From CAZBNB01 sp964493245 (GTDB lineage Bacteria > Pseudomonadota > Gammaproteobacteria > Legionellales > Legionellaceae), in NCBI GenBank assembly GCA_964493245.1, contig CAZBNB010000026.1:1-35317 (forward strand): a stretch of DNA of 35,317 nt. Direction: 5' to 3'. Position numbers and translations under genes: made by a program. The notes under the pieces were generated by a model. That model ran no database searches. It was not told the DNA's origin and saw nothing but the letters and a program-made list of their open reading frames with translations. Position 1 is the first letter of the stretch; the number at the start of each line of letters is the position of its first letter. Positions 32,119 through 35,317 of this stretch are shown piece after piece.

Positions 32119-32358
32119 TTAGTCCCTTGCCAATTGCTCAATATTAGGAAATAAGTCGCCTACTTCAACATTTAAGGTTTTTGCGATACGAATGAGATTT
32201 AGTGCAGCAATGTTGCGTTCACCGCGCTCTACGCTTCCCATGTAGGTTCTATCTAACCCAATTTCGGCGGCAAAACTTTCTTGTGAAAACCCCTTTGCTT
32301 TACGGAGTTCACGGATGCGAGAGCCAAGAATGATTAAAGGAGGATGTTTTTTTCTCAT
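32119..32358 (-). CDS. XRE-type transcription regulator resembling restriction-modification controller (C) proteins
   Basis: The protein has 79 residues, nearly all one helix-turn-helix domain: LGSRIRELRKAKGFSQESFA, then EIGLDRTYMGSVERGERNIA and LNLIRIAKTLNVEVGDLF. The GLDRTYxGxVERGERN signature is typical of C proteins that time expression of restriction endonucleases. It is divergent from the endonuclease gene, with palindromic operators in between. The only ATG (32358) directly follows AAAGG with no spacer, while TATCCT lies six bases upstream. So its mRNA may be leaderless, as reported for several C genes. Confidence 0.85.
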   Translation of the reverse strand: MRKKHPPLIILGSRIRELRKAKGFSQESFAAEIGLDRTYMGSVERGERNIAALNLIRIAKTLNVEVGDLFPNIEQLARD

Positions 32359-32366
32359 CCTTTAAG

Positions 32367-32408
32367 GATAAGTTTGATATACTTATCGTACCACGGACTA
32401 TAAGTATC
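32367..32408. promoter_or_regulatory. C-box-like operators between controller and endonuclease genes
   Basis: GATAAGT (32367-32373) and ACTTATC (32381-32387) form a perfect inverted repeat with seven bases between. GGACTATAAGTATC follows at 32395-32408; its reverse complement contains ACTTATAGTC, close to the classical C-box. Toward the endonuclease, TTGATA (32374-32379) and TATAAG (32399-32404) are 19 bases apart. Toward the controller, TATCCT can act as -10 without a good -35. Both promoters would be overlapped by the operator. Confidence 0.6.
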
Positions 32409-32466
32409 AATAAAAGGATGAAACAGGATGTAATTGTTTTAATTTTTTCATTGATGAGGTTGTTGT

Positions 32467-33222
32467 ATGAGTACATTTAAAGAAATCGCTTTTCAAATTC
32501 TAAAAGAGCTTGAAAAGCCTTTACACAGTAAAGAAATTACCGCTATTGCCCTTGAGCGGGGGTGGTTAAAAACAGCAGGCAAAACACCGGAAGCCACCAT
32601 GAATGCGCAGTTAATTGTTGATATTAATTCGAAGAAACAGGCCTCACGCTTTCTAAAAGTAGCTCCATCGGTTTTTTCATTGAATATAGAATTAATTAAT
32701 GAAAGCGCAGAGATTATCGACGCTGAAAAAATTTACAAAATTTCGAATAATATTTCCACCAAACAAAAAGGTGATATTGCAGAAGCGCGTGTTGCCGAAT
32801 TAATCACTTTATATGGCGATACGAATTTATCTTGTTATAAACCCATTTCTGACGATGATGGTATTGACTTAATCATCAAGGAAAAAGGTAACTTAAAAAC
32901 AATGTATGTGCAGGTTAAAAGCCGTTATGGCTCAAATCCTGATGAAATATTTACTGCCACAGTTAAAGCTGGGAACATGATTGAGCATTATTCCGTAGGT
33001 GTGATCTTTTGTTATTTTGATATAGATAAAGGCGATATTTGGGATTATTTATGGTTTGTCCCCGCTCCATCTTTTGTAAAGTTAGCCAACAAATTAAATG
33101 ATGGGCAATCATTTGGTTTTGTTGCCGGTCGTCAGAAAAAAGAATCCAATAAATGGGATGATTTTTTAATTGATAAGCGTGATCTGGCTAATCAAATTCA
33201 TGCGCAAATGAGACGAACTTAG
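32467..33222 (+). CDS. HARE-HTH plus PD-(D/E)XK restriction endonuclease-like protein
   Basis: The protein has 251 residues. The N-terminal about 75 residues are a HARE-HTH domain (FKEIAFQILKELEKPLHSKE, then WLKTAGKTPEATMNAQLIVD and FLKVAPSVFSL), a module found in restriction enzymes and chromatin proteins. The C-terminal nuclease core has GDIAEARVAELI with E106, SDDDGIDLIIKEKG with D134, and MYVQVKSRYG with Q149 and K151, the D-QxK form of the PD-(D/E)XK active site. GAGG seven bases before the ATG is the ribosome-binding site. No methyltransferase gene adjoins it in the window. It could be an orphan restriction enzyme, a modification-dependent nuclease, or half of a system continued elsewhere. 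Confidence 0.83.
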   Translation: MSTFKEIAFQILKELEKPLHSKEITAIALERGWLKTAGKTPEATMNAQLIVDINSKKQASRFLKVAPSVFSLNIELINESAEIIDAEKIYKISNNISTKQKGDIAEARVAELITLYGDTNLSCYKPISDDDGIDLIIKEKGNLKTMYVQVKSRYGSNPDEIFTATVKAGNMIEHYSVGVIFCYFDIDKGDIWDYLWFVPAPSFVKLANKLNDGQSFGFVAGRQKKESNKWDDFLIDKRDLANQIHAQMRRT

Positions 33223-33713
33223 TTGGCAGGAGCAAGCATAATTTGCGCATAAATTTTAGCGGCTTCATTCGGATCGGTTACCTCCTTGAGCGATGCTTTT
33301 GTTGAAGGGGGTGAAATTTCAACCGTAACAGGATTTTGACCATAGATTTTGGGGGCTAGTTTCGATGCTAACCATTTACGAGTATCAATTCTCAATCTGG
33401 AGCGAGCAATAAATTCACTATTACAAATTTCCTTACCCTTTTCACTAATGTCTATGTCCTGGCTAACATCATCAGCGATGTCAATAATTTCATCAATCAA
33501 GCTTTCTACTTGAAGGGCTTTTGCTTGCGCGTATTGGGAGCGAAATTGTGGGTATTTTAAACACCATCGACGTATTGTCGATTTTTCGGGCATGTCATCG
33601 TACAAATCACATAATCTTTGTAATCCAACGCTATGAGTTGCTATTCGCTCGCAGATAAGATCTGCGAGTGCTTCTGTATAGTCAGTTGGACGACCAGGTT
33701 GATTTTTTTTCAT
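33219..33713 (-). CDS. Phage terminase small subunit, Sf6 gp1-like
   Basis: The protein is about 164 residues from the ATG at 33713, preceded by GGAAA six bases upstream; an open frame reaches 33743. It follows the Sf6-type TerS layout: GRPTDYTEALADLICERI, then MPEKSTIRRWCLKYPQFR, an acidic helix ESLIDEIIDIADD, and RSRLRIDTRKWLASKLAPK with IYG. TerS recognises the packaging site and hands DNA to the large terminase. No large terminase follows; the next gene downstream is the convergent endonuclease (four-base overlap of the 3' ends). An orphan TerS fits a prophage remnant or a phage satellite. Confidence 0.87.
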   Translation of the reverse strand: MKKNQPGRPTDYTEALADLICERIATHSVGLQRLCDLYDDMPEKSTIRRWCLKYPQFRSQYAQAKALQVESLIDEIIDIADDVSQDIDISEKGKEICNSEFIARSRLRIDTRKWLASKLAPKIYGQNPVTVEISPPSTKASLKEVTDPNEAAKIYAQIMLAPAN

Positions 33714-33860
33714 AATGGTTTCCAATATAATTTTTATTAACAAATAGCATCATAACTGCCTATTTTATCGCATTTTACGCCATAAATATTGCATTTTTAT
33801 CTAATCATTCTTGATGTATTATTTGGTGTTTTTAGAGAGAACAGAGTGAACACAGGGAAT

Positions 33861-33891
33861 GATTGCCTTATTAATAATAAATAAGGCAATC
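33861..33891. terminator. Hairpin between the DUF927 and terminase genes
   Basis: GATTGCCTTATT (33861-33872) and its exact complement (33880-33891) form a 12-base stem with a seven-base loop, six bases past the DUF927 stop. No T-tract follows on the minus strand. Confidence 0.45.
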
Positions 33892-33897
33892 TACGCA

Positions 33898-35289
33898 CTA
33901 TTCTTGATTATCTGTTGGAAGGATCCAATAAAGGTTTAGAGAACGATTTTCAACTCTTACCTTTTTGGAATGCCTTTTTACATCATGCGCAATAATCCAT
34001 CCTGAGTCTTTCAATGTTCGTAAAATAAACTTCAAATCATAGCCAATGGCGGCCTCTTTTAATGCGGAAGAATTAAATAGGTAAACTCGCCCATCATCAG
34101 TATCTTTCCAATACCCTGCTCGATCACGAACGATAGGTTTTTGATCTATATTATCGTTATCTCGAGTTCGATCGGACTCATGAAGACCAGAAAACCGTCC
34201 ATCACCATGGCGCTCAATAAATGATTGTACACATTCCAAAATTTGCCTAGTTTCCGTTTGTCCTTCACCTCTAAATTCCTGCCAGTTTTTCATAAGGTCC
34301 ACAATGCTTTTTAAAGCATCTCCTTTTAACCAACCAGTTAAACCGTACTCTGTAGCTTTTTCACCAGCCATAGCAAGTAAAGCAAACATGCCTGCGGCAC
34401 GATTTTCGATACCATCTGTAACCGCAGAAAATTCGGGCAAATGACGAATTTTTAAATATGCCTCACTCAAATTTTCTTCATCTTGCAGAAGACATTTAAT
34501 AAATTCTGGACCAGCTGTCCCATAGTACTGGCTGGTTGACCGTTTTAAATGATCTGAAAAATCAGACCCTTGCGAAAATTGATGTAAATTATCAAACGCG
34601 CCAAAAGTACGATCGGTTGATGGAATATCTAATAAACGTGCTTCTTGGCCAGCCTTAATTTGTTTTCCAGCTTCTTGCATATGGGCAGATAACGTTCTTT
34701 CACCGCTTGATAAAAAGATGGTTCGCCACTTAGACGATTGTTGTGATTTACCATTGCGTAACGCTCGTTGCTTGCCTTGTCCATTAGCTAAAGCATAAAT
34801 AATGGAACCAATTTCATGAGGCTCACACTCACTAATTTCATCTAAAATAAGCAAAGCATCATTTAATTCAGCGGCAATGGCTTCAACACCATTCGATGTC
34901 GCACGCCACGTACGTACATACTCAGGACCACCCCACACACTGGCAGCAACCTGTAGCGCAGTCGTTTTCCCTTTACTGGATTGACCAACTAAATGTATCC
35001 CAACACCCCCTGTGTACTGTTTTTTAGCGATTAACAAAAGAGGAGCAGCAAACGCTGATGTTAACGCCAATATTAAGATAGGGTTATCTTTACTATATTG
35101 AGCAACTGATTTTACCCAATCATTTATATGACCTTGTTGCGTAAAATTATCATGTGTTGCCAATTCTGATTGAAATCGAACATTTTGAGACCCAATTGTT
35201 TTATTTGGAAAAACGAACGATCGATTATCACAATGCCACCCTATACGTACAGCAGCAATGAATTGACGTAATAGTATGGACCCCGCCAC
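33898..35289 (-). CDS. DUF927-domain helicase/primase-type ATPase (N-terminus absent or beyond window)
   Basis: The protein has 463 residues from a GTG at 35289. Residues about 55-330 match DUF927: INDWVKSVAQYSKDNPILIL, AFAAPLLLIA, GIHLVGQSSKGKTTALQVAA with Walker A lysine K108, SVWGG, then ALLILDEISEC with D150-E151 as Walker B and SSGERTLSAHM. The C-terminal part is a winged-helix-like end (SSALKEAAIGYDLKFILRTL). Such proteins replicate phages and integrative elements, usually with an N-terminal primase/Toprim part. Here a TAG (35290-35292) directly precedes the GTG in frame, and there is no ribosome-binding site, so the gene may be truncated or a nonsense-split copy of a longer one. Confidence 0.8.
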   Translation of the reverse strand: MAGSILLRQFIAAVRIGWHCDNRSFVFPNKTIGSQNVRFQSELATHDNFTQQGHINDWVKSVAQYSKDNPILILALTSAFAAPLLLIAKKQYTGGVGIHLVGQSSKGKTTALQVAASVWGGPEYVRTWRATSNGVEAIAAELNDALLILDEISECEPHEIGSIIYALANGQGKQRALRNGKSQQSSKWRTIFLSSGERTLSAHMQEAGKQIKAGQEARLLDIPSTDRTFGAFDNLHQFSQGSDFSDHLKRSTSQYYGTAGPEFIKCLLQDEENLSEAYLKIRHLPEFSAVTDGIENRAAGMFALLAMAGEKATEYGLTGWLKGDALKSIVDLMKNWQEFRGEGQTETRQILECVQSFIERHGDGRFSGLHESDRTRDNDNIDQKPIVRDRAGYWKDTDDGRVYLFNSSALKEAAIGYDLKFILRTLKDSGWIIAHDVKRHSKKVRVENRSLNLYWILPTDNQE

Positions 35290-35317
35290 CTATCGAAAGG
35301 CTTCTATTTGAGCCAGA

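Larger units (their letters stand above)
26049..35317. mobile_element. tRNA-associated accessory island, right end outside window
   Basis: From the tRNA-Arg 3' end to the window edge the gene content changes: phage-type genes (Sf6-like small terminase, DUF927 helicase), a C-protein/endonuclease pair, a large RelA/SpoT-domain protein, a frameshifted gene and several unknowns, mostly more AT-rich than the housekeeping part. No integrase or second copy of the tRNA 3' end is visible, so the limits are inferred. The first genes after the tRNA (26188-27519) may instead be ordinary chromosome. Confidence 0.6.

Overview
The window reads as a chromosomal segment of an AT-rich gammaproteobacterium, most likely from the order Legionellales (Legionella/Coxiella/Berkiella-like). 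This rests on a LysC-LysA fusion, an EnhB-like periplasmic protein, the gene order rpsF-rpsR-DUF2232-rplI and queA-[tgt]-yajC-secD-secF, and a eukaryote-type mitochondrial carrier gene of the kind known from Legionella effectors. The species cannot be named from this sequence.

Layout. 1-2.3 kb: N-terminal half of a Sad-type aldehyde dehydrogenase (cut by the window edge), an EnhB-like secreted protein with a thioredoxin-fold partner, and a small secreted unknown. 2.4-4.7 kb: a palindromic repeat element followed by the minus-strand ribosomal operon rpsF-rpsR-DUF2232-rplI. 5-7.6 kb: an unrecognised helical protein with an internal tandem repeat, a long GC-rich palindrome, and a reduced minor-pilin operon (pilV-pilW-pilX only). 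7.6-10 kb: hisC-phhB behind a small inverted-repeat element, then an M15 peptidase without a signal peptide. 10-10.6 kb: a ParD-like/RelE toxin-antitoxin pair. 10.6-15.5 kb: queA, a shortened Tgt-like gene without the catalytic region, yajC, secD, secF. 15.5-18.8 kb: secreted and membrane unknowns and a FadL-family porin. 18.9-24.7 kb: lysAC fusion and an AddA-like helicase-nuclease that overlap by one base. 25-25.9 kb: a mitochondrial-carrier-family protein.

At 25972-26048 lies tRNA-Arg(CCT). Everything to its right looks accessory: an unknown membrane protein, a frameshifted gamma-glutamylcyclotransferase-like gene, a 990-residue protein with an N-terminal RelA/SpoT synthetase domain and a huge helical C-terminus, two unknown genes, a restriction-modification-type controller (C) protein divergent from a HARE-HTH/PD-(D/E)XK endonuclease with C-box-like operators between them, an Sf6-like small terminase, and a DUF927 helicase. 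This looks like an integrated element, possibly a phage satellite or decayed prophage with defence cargo. Integrase, large terminase, capsid genes and the distal att site are not visible inside the window.

The strongest candidates for undescribed biology are the large RelA/SpoT-domain protein with its island context, the endonuclease plus C protein without a visible methyltransferase, the in-situ reduced Tgt-like protein still coupled to queA, and the bacterial mitochondrial carrier protein.
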